DNA from: Acidovorax radicis N35
GTDB lineage: Bacteria > Pseudomonadota > Gammaproteobacteria > Burkholderiales > Burkholderiaceae_C
Length of the DNA: 64,000 bases
Assembly (NCBI RefSeq): GCF_000204195.1
Contig: NZ_AFBG01000014.1
Span: forward strand, 18,530 to 82,529
Direction: 5' to 3'
Shown in pieces: positions 44,778 to 53,716 of the stretch; the first letter of the stretch is position 1, and each line of letters opens with the position of its first letter. The translations under genes and the position numbers were made by a program. The notes under the pieces were generated by a model that saw only the letters and a list, made by a program, of their open reading frames with translations, had not been told where the DNA came from and made no database searches.

Positions 44778-45317
44778 TCAGGGTTTGTCGGGGTTATTGG
44801 ACTGCTGGCGGGAGCGCCAGTCTTGGGGGTGCGGCGTGTAGCTGCCTGGTGCCATGCGGCCGGGCTGGGCTTCGCGGTTGCGGCGGTCGTCGGCGGCACG
44901 GCGGTCGCGTTCAGCCTGATCGCGCAGGGCCTGGTCACGGTCGCGCTGGCGGCGGTCGGCCTCGCGGGCCTGCTGGTCGCGGCGGTCGCGCTCGCGTTCC
45001 CGGGCCTGCCGGTCGCGCTCGGCACGTTCCCGTTCGCGTTCCCGCTCTCTCCAGTCACCGCGGTTGCGGTCGCGCTCCCAGCGGTCATCCCGGTCGCGTC
45101 CGCCGTAGTAAATGACGGGAGGGGGTGCGGAATAAGCGGGGTAAACCGGCTGTGGGCTGGAATACACCGGGGGGGCGTTGCTGTGGATGTAGCCTGGCTG
45201 CTCGTAGACCCGGTACGGCGCTGGCTCGTAATACGGGTCACCCGGCACCGTGGCGCAGCCGGTTACCGCGGCGCCCAGAACCGCGACAGAAATAAGGCGG
45301 GCGAGTGTGTATGTCAT
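44778..45317 (-). CDS. Lipoprotein with an Arg/Asp/Glu-rich repeat tail
   Basis: The 179-aa protein has a lipobox (GAAVTGC, Cys21), a Tyr/Pro-rich segment (about 27-70), and then about 80 residues that are almost only R, D, E, Q and A in short irregular repeats (RDQQAREADRRQRDRDQALR). The tail may be a long charged helix or disordered. Membrane-anchored and probably periplasmic. The function is unknown. ATG 45317 is chosen because the signal sequence starts there. Confidence 0.75.
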   Translation of the reverse strand: MTYTLARLISVAVLGAAVTGCATVPGDPYYEPAPYRVYEQPGYIHSNAPPVYSSPQPVYPAYSAPPPVIYYGGRDRDDRWERDRNRGDWRERERERERAERDRQARERERDRRDQQAREADRRQRDRDQALRDQAERDRRAADDRRNREAQPGRMAPGSYTPHPQDWRSRQQSNNPDKP

Positions 45318-45534
45318 GCTGGTCAGACCCTGGCAAGGCGTGGCCGTTCCACCCTGCTCGTAAAGCCCCCGAAAAGCACCCCGGCGGGGTGTTACAAGTT
45401 TCGAAGGCTTGCGCATTAAAGCCGCTCCCAATGTAGCGCGTGGGCCTGCGGTTTGGTTGACCTGCATGCCGATGCGCAGGGTAGGACGGCGCCTATTGTC
45501 CAGCCCGCTGGTGCGGGAGGCACGGGTGAGAAGT

Positions 45535-45600
45535 ATCAAAAATGATAGCTATCGATTGTTATGCGCAAAGCAATAGCGGCCAATTTCTATTCAATTTCTC
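45535..45600 (+). repeat. Dispersed repeat, family 1 (degenerate, near cheV)
   Basis: TGATAGCTATCG and AATAGCGGCCAATTTC flank a diverged centre. It lies about 50 bp past the 3' end of cheV and upstream of the lipoprotein gene. Confidence 0.6.
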
Positions 45601-45649
45601 ACCGCGGCCAGACGCGGCACCCAATTCAGGCGAGCTTCCTCAATGGTCT

Positions 45650-46609
45650 TTACTTGGGCAACACCCGGCGGATGGTCTCTGCCAGATCTTCGGCCACAAA
45701 CTTGGCAACGTAACCGTCGGCCCCGACGCTGCGCACATGGTCTTCATTGGCCGAGCCCGACAGCGAAGAGTGGATGACCACGGGCAGTCCATGAAAGCGC
45801 GAGTCCTGCTTGATATTGCGTGTCAGGGTAAACCCGTCCATCTCTGGCATTTCCAGGTCGGTCAGCACCATGGCGACACGGTCCAGCACACTCTTGCCTT
45901 CGGCCTCGGCGCTCTTGGCAATGGCATTGAGGCGGTCCCAGGCTTCCTTGCCCGATTTCACCATTTCATAGGGGGCCTTGAGCACTTTGAGTTCTTGCTC
46001 GATGAGCGAGCGCGCCACAAACGAGTCGTCTGCCGCCAGGATGATGGTGCCCGGCTTGAGCACCAGCTTGGCTCCGACTTTTTCTTCGGTGACTTCATGA
46101 CCGTCCGAGGGCGACACCATCTGCAGGATGGCTTCCACGTCCAGCACCTGGGCCAGGCGGGATTCGTCGGTATTGCCGTCCAGGCGGGCAATGCTGGTGA
46201 CCAGCTTGCCAGCGGCGCCGCTGGTTTCGGCCGAGAGCACCTGCTTCCAGTCCAGGCGCACGATGTCTTCCACCGATTCCACCGCAAACGCCTGCGTGGT
46301 GCGCGCGTACTCGGTCACCAGCATTATGTTCAGGCCAGTCTGGGGCTTGCAGCCCACGATGGCGGGCAGGTCCAGCACCGGGATCACCTGGCCGCGCAGG
46401 TTGACCACGCCCAGCGAGTACTGCGTCGTGCCTGCAATCGGCGTGATGCTGGGCATGGCCACGATCTCGCGGATCTTGAACACGTTGATGCCAAACAGCT
46501 CGGACTTGCCCAGCGCACTGTCGGTGCCCAGGCGAAACAGCAGCAGCTCGAACTTGTTGGTGCTGGTGAGGTTGGTCCGCTCGTCGATGTCCTGCTGCAC
46601 TGCTTTCAT
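45650..46609 (-). CDS. cheV: Chemotaxis coupling protein CheV
   Basis: The 319-aa protein has an N-terminal CheW-like domain (about 18-165; FGINVFKIREIV, YSLGVVNLRGQVIPVLDL) and a C-terminal receiver (about 185-318; LTDLEMPEMDGFTLT with the phospho-Asp, VIHSS, VAKF). CheV couples receptors to CheA and adapts by phosphorylation. It is a lone gene here; two chemoreceptor genes are elsewhere in the window, but no cheA/cheW cluster. Confidence 0.94.
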   Translation of the reverse strand: MKAVQQDIDERTNLTSTNKFELLLFRLGTDSALGKSELFGINVFKIREIVAMPSITPIAGTTQYSLGVVNLRGQVIPVLDLPAIVGCKPQTGLNIMLVTEYARTTQAFAVESVEDIVRLDWKQVLSAETSGAAGKLVTSIARLDGNTDESRLAQVLDVEAILQMVSPSDGHEVTEEKVGAKLVLKPGTIILAADDSFVARSLIEQELKVLKAPYEMVKSGKEAWDRLNAIAKSAEAEGKSVLDRVAMVLTDLEMPEMDGFTLTRNIKQDSRFHGLPVVIHSSLSGSANEDHVRSVGADGYVAKFVAEDLAETIRRVLPK

Positions 46610-46771
46610 GATGGGTCCTTCGCGCAGAAAAGAAGAAGATACGCGCGTTTACAAATTCTAGGATCAGAACGGCATGCGCAGTGGGCTAAATGTTCAGGCA
46701 ATACCCGAATAGTGCACCGCAGCATCGTGGCGTGGCAGCGCCGTCACAGGTCGGGTGGCGCGGGGGGCGGT

Positions 46772-47077
46772 TCAGGCCACGGGTGGCAGGGCCACTGGCT
46801 CAAAGTGCACCACCGAGGGGAACGGGTCGTAGAAGTGGTGCAGCAGCTTTTTCCATTCCTGGTATTGCGCCGACTGGCGAAAACCGATCTCGTGGTCTTC
46901 GAGCGTGGCCCAGCGCACCAGCAGCACGTAGTCCTGCGGGCGTTCCAGGCAGAGGCCCAGCTCGTGCGAGAGATAGCCAGGCATGGAGGCAATGATCCGT
47001 TGCGCCTGGGTAAAGGCCTGCTCGAAGGCGGCGTTCTGGCCGGGGCGAATGGTGAGGTGGGCGATTTCGAGAACCAT
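46772..47077 (-). CDS. Antibiotic biosynthesis monooxygenase (ABM) domain protein
   Basis: The 101-aa single-domain protein has the dimeric alpha/beta-barrel pattern of the ABM family (EIAHLTIRPGQNAAFEQAF, YVLLVRWATLEDHEIGFR, FYDPFPSVVHF). Members are small heme-independent monooxygenases or just fold relatives. The substrate is unknown. It lies downstream of a LysR gene on the same strand with 111 bp between. Confidence 0.85.
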   Translation of the reverse strand: MVLEIAHLTIRPGQNAAFEQAFTQAQRIIASMPGYLSHELGLCLERPQDYVLLVRWATLEDHEIGFRQSAQYQEWKKLLHHFYDPFPSVVHFEPVALPPVA

Positions 47078-47188
47078 GGCGGTCAGTGGCGCGCTGCGCA
47101 GGATGGAGGTGCCCCCTTTTTACTGCATGGACCAGCTGAAAGGACCGTGTGCAACAACCCGCTCGCTTCCCGCAAGCACAGGGTGGGC

Positions 47189-48052
47189 TCAGGCAACGCT
47201 GCTCTGGGGGATCGCGGATGCCTTCAAGCTGTCGGCCAGGCGGCCCAGCAGTGCAAGCATGGGTGCATCCGATGCATCGCACGCCAGACCCAGGTGGCGC
47301 GAGAACGCCAGGGGCCCATCCAGCGGCCGCGTGACCGAGCGGCGTGCATGCGCCGCATGGGACTGAGGCACCACCGCCACGCCCAGGCCGCTGTCCACCA
47401 TGTGCAGCAGAAGCTCTTCGCGCGCGGCGCTGGCCTGCACCTCCAGGGCAATGCCGCGCTCGGCCAGCAGGCGGATGAACGACTGGTGCAGCGGGCAGTA
47501 GGGCCACTCGAGAAGCGGCACACCCTGCAGGTCAGCCATGCCGAATTTTTTCTTGAAACGCAATGGATGCTGTTCGGGCAAGAGCATCACATAGGGCTCG
47601 CGCCACAAAGACACGAAGGTGTCGCCAGGCGGCTTGCAATGCTCCGCCACCAGGCGCAGCCGCGCCTCTTGCGCACTGGCAGTGAGCCGGACCAGCGTGT
47701 TGGGCAGGAGGTCGGCAATCTGCGCAAACAGCGGCGCGGCCGGGCCCACCATCAAATCGTCCTGCAGGAACACGCCCAGCGTTTCGCGTGGCGCGTCGCG
47801 AAAATCGCGCACCATGGCGCTGGATTGCGCCAGCAGGCTGCAGGCGCGCGGATACAGCCGGTGGGCGGCGGGGGTGGGCGCCAGGCCCTGGCGGCTGCGC
47901 TCGAACAGCACGGTGTCGAGCGCATCCTCCAGCCCCTTGATGGCCATGCTGATCGACGGCTGTGCCACAAAGCACCGGCGCGCCGCCGTGGTCACGGAAC
48001 GTTCTTCGTAGGCCGCCACAAAGTAGCCGAGGGCGCGCAGGTCAAACAGCAT
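47189..48052 (-). CDS. LysR-family transcriptional regulator
   Basis: The 287-aa regulator has the winged helix-turn-helix at residues 1-60 (YFVAAYEERSVTTAARRCFV, QPSISMAIKGLEDAL) and a periplasmic-binding-like effector domain after residue 90. The effector is unknown. It follows a small SnoaL-like gene by 26 bp on the same strand, and the two may be co-transcribed. Confidence 0.9.
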   Translation of the reverse strand: MLFDLRALGYFVAAYEERSVTTAARRCFVAQPSISMAIKGLEDALDTVLFERSRQGLAPTPAAHRLYPRACSLLAQSSAMVRDFRDAPRETLGVFLQDDLMVGPAAPLFAQIADLLPNTLVRLTASAQEARLRLVAEHCKPPGDTFVSLWREPYVMLLPEQHPLRFKKKFGMADLQGVPLLEWPYCPLHQSFIRLLAERGIALEVQASAAREELLLHMVDSGLGVAVVPQSHAAHARRSVTRPLDGPLAFSRHLGLACDASDAPMLALLGRLADSLKASAIPQSSVA

Positions 48053-48078
48053 GCAGGTTTCAGGGGCCGAGGCGGCAG

Positions 48079-48483
48079 TCAGGTCGGGGTGATGGTGGTG
48101 ACGGTTTCGCGGAAGTAGTCGAGCTGGCCGTTTTGGGAGTGGCTCACGATCCAGGTCAGCGATTCCACTTCGCGCTGTTGTACCGCATAAAAGAAACGCT
48201 GGTGGAATTGTGTGATCACCCAGTCGTTGCCCAGGGGCTGGCTGTGGGTATGCACGATTTTTGTGCCACGCGGAAAAATCTCGGTGCCCAGGCGCTGCAC
48301 CACGGCCAGCAGGTCGGCCTTGTTGCGGGCGACTTGCCAGCTGGTGTCTGCGTCATCGCGGTAGTGGTCGATGCGGAAATCCATGTCATCGGCAACGCTG
48401 CCCAGCAGCGTGGGCACGTCGCCTTTTTCAAAGGCGGCCAGCACGCGGTCGATGGGGAAGTTTGTGGTGGGGTTGGTCGTCAT
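48079..48483 (-). CDS. SnoaL/NTF2-like family protein
   Basis: The 134-aa protein shows the cone-shaped NTF2-like pattern (VLAAFEKGDVPTLLGSVADD near the start, WVITQFHQRFFYAVQQREVE near the end). Such proteins serve as small isomerases, hydratases or ligand binders; nothing in the sequence selects one. It probably shares a transcript with the downstream LysR gene. Confidence 0.75.
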   Translation of the reverse strand: MTTNPTTNFPIDRVLAAFEKGDVPTLLGSVADDMDFRIDHYRDDADTSWQVARNKADLLAVVQRLGTEIFPRGTKIVHTHSQPLGNDWVITQFHQRFFYAVQQREVESLTWIVSHSQNGQLDYFRETVTTITPT

Positions 48484-48673
48484 GTGTGCGCTCCAGTCGG
48501 GGGGGGTAAAGGCTCAGAAGCAGGTTCTGGGAGGCGACTGTAGGCAGCAGGCGCGGCCCGCACAACGATGGAATTTGTGGGCTGAAACGATAAAAAAATG
48601 ATGGATAAAAAGTGAATGCAGTCTTGCTGCGGGAGAAAGCGCCTAAGGCAGCTGCTTCGGGGCTGCTCCCATC

Positions 48674-49576
48674 TCATTCCGTGACGCCAGGCACCTGGCC
48701 CAGATAGCGGTGCAGCGCCGCGATGGCCTGGCGCACCTTGGCGGGCTGGGCATCGCGCTGGGGTGTCACCGCCCAGATGTCCAGCGTGCCAAACGACCAG
48801 TCGGGCAGCAGCCGCACCAGCCGCCCGGCCTGCAGCGCATCGTGCGAATCCATGCTGCCCACCAGGGCCAGGCCCAGCCCGGCCTCGCACATCTGCTGGA
48901 TCGAAAGCTGGTTGTTGCTGGCAATGCGGGGCTCCACCCGCAAGGCCCGGGGATCGCCCGTGGGGCTGCGCAGATCGATCAGCAGGCCGCCGTTCTCGCG
49001 CGCAAAGCCCAGCCAGCTGTGCGACAGCAGCGCGTCCGGGTGCTGCGGCATGCCGTGGGCAGCCACCCAGCCGGGCGACGCGCACAGAAACCACTGCATG
49101 CCACCCAGGCGCCGCGCCGCCCAGGTGGAATCGGCCAGACGTCCATAGCGCACGGCCAGGTCGATGCGCGCATTGATGAGGTCGATGGTGGAGTCGTCCA
49201 CCAGCAGCCGCAGGCGCAGCGCCGGGTGGGCCGCCAGCAGCTCCCCCAGCGCCGGCGCGATGTGCCGGGCAAAGCCCACCGTGGCCGACAGGCGCAGCTC
49301 GCCGCTGGGCGCATCGCGTGACGCTGCCAGTTCTGCGCGTGCCTGGTCGGCTGCGGCACACATGGCCGCACAGCGGGCGTGGTAGCGCTGGCCCGCCTCG
49401 GTGAGCGCCAGCTTGCGCGTGGAGCGGTGCAGCAGGGTGACGCCGCCGTCGCTTTCGAGCTTGCGCACCTGCTGGCTCACGGCCGAGGTGCTCATGCCCA
49501 AAGCGCGGGCTGCACCGCTCATCGAGCCGTGCTGCATCACGGCGGCAAATACCGCCATGCGTTTGAGGTCTTCCAT
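48674..49576 (-). CDS. LysR-family transcriptional regulator
   Basis: The 300-aa regulator has a typical N-terminal helix-turn-helix (MAVFAAVMQHGSMSGAARAL, STSAVSQQVRKLESDGG) and an effector domain ending GQVPGVTE. It is divergent from the NAD(P)-binding reductase gene at 49697 across 120 bp, the usual LysR arrangement, and probably controls it. Confidence 0.9.
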   Translation of the reverse strand: MEDLKRMAVFAAVMQHGSMSGAARALGMSTSAVSQQVRKLESDGGVTLLHRSTRKLALTEAGQRYHARCAAMCAAADQARAELAASRDAPSGELRLSATVGFARHIAPALGELLAAHPALRLRLLVDDSTIDLINARIDLAVRYGRLADSTWAARRLGGMQWFLCASPGWVAAHGMPQHPDALLSHSWLGFARENGGLLIDLRSPTGDPRALRVEPRIASNNQLSIQQMCEAGLGLALVGSMDSHDALQAGRLVRLLPDWSFGTLDIWAVTPQRDAQPAKVRQAIAALHRYLGQVPGVTE

Positions 49577-49696
49577 GGGTGAAAAAACGTGATTGTGAAG
49601 TTGAGCTTCAAAGAGAAGGCAGTTTTAGCCATCTACCGCCCGCTTTGACAAGATCCTATTCTCACTGCATCGCAACTTTGAAACCAAGGACACCGT

Positions 49697-50338
49697 ATGA
49701 ACATCGCCCTGATTGGCGCCTCTGGCTTTGTCGGCTCTGCCGTGCTGAATGAACTGCTGCAACGCGGCCACCGCGTGACCGTACTGGCCCGCAGCCCCGC
49801 CAAGCTCGCCGCCCGTGAAGGCCTCACGGTGGTCGCGGCCGACGCACAAGACGCCGCCCAGGTCGCCAAGGCCGCTGCGGGCCACGATGCCGTGGTGAGC
49901 GCCTACAACCCGGGCTGGGAGAACCCCAACATCCACGACGAATTCCTGAAGGGCACCCGCGCCATCATCGACGGCACCAAGGCGGCTGGCGTGCGCCGCT
50001 TCCTCATGGTGGGCGGCGCCGGCAGCCTGTTTGTGGCGCCTGGCCTGCAATTGGTGGACACGCCCCAGTTCCCCGCCGAATGGAAGCAGGGCGCCCTGGC
50101 CGCCCGCGAAACGCTGAACTGGATCCGTACCGAAAACACGCTGGACTGGACCTTCCTGTCGCCCCCCATCCTGCTGCAGCCCGGTGAACGCACCGGCCAG
50201 TACCGCCTGGGTGACGAGGCACCGCTGATGAACGGCGACCAGCCCGGCAGCATCAGCGTGGCCGACCTGGCCGTGGCCATTGCCGACGAACTGGAAACGC
50301 CCCGCCATGTGCAGAAGCGGTTCACGGTGGCGAGCTGA
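49697..50338 (+). CDS. NAD(P)-dependent oxidoreductase (NmrA/SDR-like, YwnB type)
   Basis: The 213-aa single Rossmann-fold protein begins MNIALIGASGFVGSAVLNEL with the GxxGxxG nucleotide motif and ends soon after the core fold, as in the short NmrA-like or BVR-B-like family. The substrate is unknown. A TTGACA at 49645-49650 could be its -35 box, though the -10 is poor. It is divergent from a LysR gene. Confidence 0.88.
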   Translation: MNIALIGASGFVGSAVLNELLQRGHRVTVLARSPAKLAAREGLTVVAADAQDAAQVAKAAAGHDAVVSAYNPGWENPNIHDEFLKGTRAIIDGTKAAGVRRFLMVGGAGSLFVAPGLQLVDTPQFPAEWKQGALAARETLNWIRTENTLDWTFLSPPILLQPGERTGQYRLGDEAPLMNGDQPGSISVADLAVAIADELETPRHVQKRFTVAS

Positions 50339-50393
50339 AACGCCAACGGATGGGAAACAGGCGGGAGTCAGGCGCCGACAGGGCATAAGACTC

Positions 50394-50455
50394 CTTTTTT
50401 GATAGCTGCTAGCGCTTTATCAATAAGCGCTAGCGGCCTATTTGGCCTTAAAAAT
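50394..50455 (+). repeat. Dispersed repeat, family 1 (consensus-like copy)
   Basis: This copy is close to the consensus: GATAGCTGCTAGCGCTT, loop, AATAAGCGCTAGCGGCC and GGCC tail. It lies between the convergent ends of the NAD(P)-binding reductase and dctM genes. Confidence 0.85.
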
Positions 50456-50461
50456 GGTGTG

Positions 50462-51742
50462 CTAGCCAATAAACCACCGCATCGGCACCAGCACGATGGA
50501 CGGGAACAACACCATCAGGAACATCATGGCGAACTGCGCGCCCATGAAGGGGAGCACCCCCCGGGTGACCTCGTCCATGCGCATCTTGCCCACCCCCGCC
50601 ACCACGTTCAGCACCGTGCCGACCGGCGGCGTGATCAGGCCGATGGCGTTGTTCATGATGAACAGCACACCGAAGTACACCGGGTCGATGCCTGCGGCTT
50701 TGACCACTGGCATCAGCATGGGAGCCATGATCAGGATGGTGGGGGTCATGTCCATGGCGGTGCCCACGGCCATCACCAGCAGCATGATGGCGATCATCAG
50801 CAGCGTGGGGTTGTCCATGAAGGGGCGCAGCAGATCCACGAGCTGGCGGGGGATGTCGGCCACGGTGATCAGCCAGGCGCTGACCATGGCCGCAGCCACC
50901 AGGAACATGATCACGGCCGTTGTTTTGGCGGCGCTCACGAACACGGCGGTGAGCTGGCGCCAGTGCAGCTCACGGTAGACCAGCGTGGCCACGAGCAGCG
51001 CATACACCGCTGCCACGGCTGCCGCCTCGGTGGGAGTGAACACGCCCATCTTCAGGCCCACGATCACGATGACCGGCAGAAACAGCGCCCAGGTGGATTC
51101 CTTGAGGGCCTGCAGTTTGTCTGCGGTAGTCGCCTTGGGGGGTGGGGTGATGTTTTCGCGCTGTGACACCCAGTACCACGCGATGGCGATGGCCACGCCC
51201 ATCAGCAGCCCCGGCACGATGCCGGCCAGAAAGAGCTTGCTGATCGACACATTGGCGGCCACGCCAAACACCACAAACCCGATGGACGGCGGGATGACGG
51301 GCGCGATGATGCCCGCCGACGCAATCAGCCCTCCGGCACGGGCCTTGTCGTGCCCTGCCTTCACCATCATCGGCAGCAGCAGGGCGGCCAGAGCCGCAGT
51401 GTCAGCCACGGCAGATCCGGACAGTGCGGCCAGCATGCACGCCGCCAGGATGGCGACAAAACCCAGCCCGCCGCGCTTGTGCCCCACCAGCGTCAGGGCC
51501 AGCTTCACGATGCGCTGGGACAGGCCGCCCACGTTCATGATCTCGCCCGCCAGCATGAAAAACGGCACCGCCAGCAGCGGAAACGAGTCTGCGCCGTTGA
51601 TGACGTTCTGCGCCAGGATCTGGGCGTCAAACAGGTCCAGGTGCCACATGAGCGCTGCGCCAGACACCAGCAGCGCGTAGGCAATGGGCACACCAATGGC
51701 CATGGCGGCCAGCAGGGAGCCGAGGAAGATGAAAATGGTCAT
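50462..51742 (-). CDS. dctM: TRAP transporter large permease (DctM family)
   Basis: The 426-aa protein has about twelve membrane segments and DctM motifs such as GGLSQRIVKLALTLVGHKRGG (part) and PTEAAAVAAVYALLV. It is the transport channel of a TRAP importer with the small permease 21 bp upstream. It is the last gene of a five-gene operon with a dehydratase and an FAH-family enzyme, so a sugar acid is the likely cargo. Confidence 0.94.
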   Translation of the reverse strand: MTIFIFLGSLLAAMAIGVPIAYALLVSGAALMWHLDLFDAQILAQNVINGADSFPLLAVPFFMLAGEIMNVGGLSQRIVKLALTLVGHKRGGLGFVAILAACMLAALSGSAVADTAALAALLLPMMVKAGHDKARAGGLIASAGIIAPVIPPSIGFVVFGVAANVSISKLFLAGIVPGLLMGVAIAIAWYWVSQRENITPPPKATTADKLQALKESTWALFLPVIVIVGLKMGVFTPTEAAAVAAVYALLVATLVYRELHWRQLTAVFVSAAKTTAVIMFLVAAAMVSAWLITVADIPRQLVDLLRPFMDNPTLLMIAIMLLVMAVGTAMDMTPTILIMAPMLMPVVKAAGIDPVYFGVLFIMNNAIGLITPPVGTVLNVVAGVGKMRMDEVTRGVLPFMGAQFAMMFLMVLFPSIVLVPMRWFIG

Positions 51743-51763
51743 GGGATGTTGCTCCGGGGCGAT

Positions 51764-52321
51764 TCACTTCGGGCCGCTGGTGCGGTCCAGATGCAGGTGC
51801 GGGATGGCTGCCACCTCTTCGGATTCGGTGACCTGCACCAGCTGGTCGTCCGGCACCTGGCCAGACAACAGGCGCCACAGGTGCATCAACAGCAACAGCC
51901 CCGACGCCACCGCAAACACCACCCCGGATGCATAGAAGATGGCCACCGATGCGCCGGTGACGGGTGCCTCCACATCCCAATTGATGCGGGCCTGTGCAAG
52001 GGCGCCGCTGAACAGCAGCCAGGTGCAAAACAGCATCAGCCCATAACTGGCCGCCAGGCAGATGCGCTTGCCGATGGGGGGCAACCGGGTCAGCAGGATG
52101 TCGGTGCCCAGGTGGCCGTGCTCCTTGACCGCCACGATGGCCCCCAGGAAGGTGATCCATACAAAAAGCCACCGCGAGAGCTCCTCGCTGACGGAAATGC
52201 CGGAGTTGAAAACGTAGCGCAGCACCACGTTGCCAAACACCAGCAGCACCATCACCGCAAGGGCCAAGGCGATCAGCAGATTGATCCACCGGCAGCACCG
52301 GTCGATAAAGGCGTTCAGCAT
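51764..52321 (-). CDS. dctQ: TRAP transporter small permease (DctQ family)
   Basis: The 185-aa membrane protein has four hydrophobic segments and the DctQ signature FNSGISVSEELSRWLFVWITFLG (part: SEELSRWLFVWITFLG). It pairs with the large permease. ATG 52321 is used because the hydrophobic N-terminus begins there; the open frame extends further without support. Confidence 0.92.
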   Translation of the reverse strand: MLNAFIDRCCRWINLLIALALAVMVLLVFGNVVLRYVFNSGISVSEELSRWLFVWITFLGAIVAVKEHGHLGTDILLTRLPPIGKRICLAASYGLMLFCTWLLFSGALAQARINWDVEAPVTGASVAIFYASGVVFAVASGLLLLMHLWRLLSGQVPDDQLVQVTESEEVAAIPHLHLDRTSGPK

Positions 52322-52424
52322 GGTTGTGTCTCCGTCATGGCAAGGCCATTTGATTTTTGGTGAGGGGAGTCGAGCTGTGGGCCCGGCGCACGCGGCGCTG
52401 CGGGTCAACGACGGCCTGTGCGGG

Positions 52425-53636
52425 CTAAAGCGCTGCGCGCAGCAGGCCGCGCTGCGCCAGGTTGCCGATGAAGGCGCGCAAACCAAATTGCCAGGGCGCG
52501 GCGGTTTCGCTGTGGGTCACGCGGTTGTGCAGGCCGCCCAGCCAGGCGCTATGGATGGTGACCACATCACCGAGCTTGTGGGTGAAGCCGCTGCCCGGCT
52601 GGTCGCGGTCTTCAATGGGCGCAAACAGCGTGCCCAGGAACAGCATGAACCCGTCGGGGTACTGGTGTGCGGCCAGCGTTTGCGCCACCAGGTCCGTCGG
52701 GTCGCGGCTGATGCTGGCCATGGTGTTGATGCCGCGCAGCTCAAAGCCGTCCACCCCCGCCACCCGCAGGTGCACGGTTTCGTTGCGCACCTGGTCCATG
52801 CCGAAGCCAGCGTCGAACAGGCGGATGAAGGGGCCCAGCGCACACGATGCGTTGTTGTCCTTGGCCTTGCCCAGCAGCAGCGCGCTGCGGCCCTCGATGT
52901 CGCGCAGGTTCACGTCGTTGCCCAACGTGGCGCCGACGATGTCGCCCCGGCTGTTGATCGCCAGCACCACCTCGGGCTCTGGGTTGTTCCAGGCCGAATC
53001 GGCGCGGATGCCGATGTCATCGCCGCAGCCCACGGACGCCAGCACTGGCGCCTTGGTGAACACCTCGGCGTCGGGGCCAATGCCCACTTCCAGGTACTGG
53101 GACCACAGCCCTTTTTCCTGCAGCAGCGCCTTCAGGGCCATGGCCTCGGGCGATCCGGGGCGCATGTCGGCCAGGTTCTCGCCGATCAGCCCGATCACCT
53201 GGCTGCGCAGCCCCTGCGCGCGGGTCGCGTCGCCCCGCGCTTGTTCTTCGATCACGCGTTCGATCAGGCTGGCTGCAAACGTGACGCCTGCCGCCTTGAC
53301 AACCTGCAGGTCGCAAGGGGCGAGCAGCCAGGGCAACGTGGGCTGGCGTTGGCCCGGCAGGCTGTTCTGGATCAGTTCATCCACACCGCAAATGCGCCGC
53401 CCGGGCGTGTTGTGCGCAGCCTGTGCGGGCAACTCCGTGTCAAGCAGCGTGCTCATGGTCGGGTAGCTGTCGCTCAGGTCAAAAACGCCTTCGGGCCGCA
53501 GCGCCACCACGGCCGGGCCGGGGATGGCGCCGTGGGTCCACACACGGCCCACCAGCGTGCCTTGCAGGCCGTCGTCCGGTAAAACCTGGGCATGCGTGTC
53601 CGCACCGGCCGCGCGGGCCGTTGTCATGTTGTTCAT
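52425..53636 (-). CDS. Fumarylacetoacetate hydrolase-family enzyme
   Basis: The 403-aa protein has an FAH-type C-terminal half with metal-binding-like segments (WNNPEPEVVLAINSRGDIVG, ATLGNDVNLRDIEGRSALLL (part), GSGFTHKLGDVV). FAH relatives of this length next to IlvD/Edd dehydratases often act as 2-keto-3-deoxy-sugar-acid dehydratases. That role is likely here from the operon. ATG 53636 is chosen because AAGGA lies about 8 nt upstream. Confidence 0.85.
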   Translation of the reverse strand: MNNMTTARAAGADTHAQVLPDDGLQGTLVGRVWTHGAIPGPAVVALRPEGVFDLSDSYPTMSTLLDTELPAQAAHNTPGRRICGVDELIQNSLPGQRQPTLPWLLAPCDLQVVKAAGVTFAASLIERVIEEQARGDATRAQGLRSQVIGLIGENLADMRPGSPEAMALKALLQEKGLWSQYLEVGIGPDAEVFTKAPVLASVGCGDDIGIRADSAWNNPEPEVVLAINSRGDIVGATLGNDVNLRDIEGRSALLLGKAKDNNASCALGPFIRLFDAGFGMDQVRNETVHLRVAGVDGFELRGINTMASISRDPTDLVAQTLAAHQYPDGFMLFLGTLFAPIEDRDQPGSGFTHKLGDVVTIHSAWLGGLHNRVTHSETAAPWQFGLRAFIGNLAQRGLLRAAL

Positions 53637-53716
53637 TTGAAATCCTTCAAAGGTTCATTGCGCGGACCGCACACGTTGTGCGGTGCTGTGCGGTGCGGCA
53701 GGCGTTGTCGCCAGCT

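Noticed and set aside
44900..45120. Possible minisatellite or CRISPR in CG-rich repeats
   Set aside because: The periodicity comes from codons for the Arg/Asp/Glu-rich tail of the lipoprotein; there are no spacers or direct repeats of constant length.
45542..48118. An 858-codon open frame on the + strand
   Set aside because: It runs antisense to cheV, the ABM gene and a LysR gene, all with clear family signatures, and its translation is His/Gln/Arg-rich shadow sequence typical of high-GC antisense frames.
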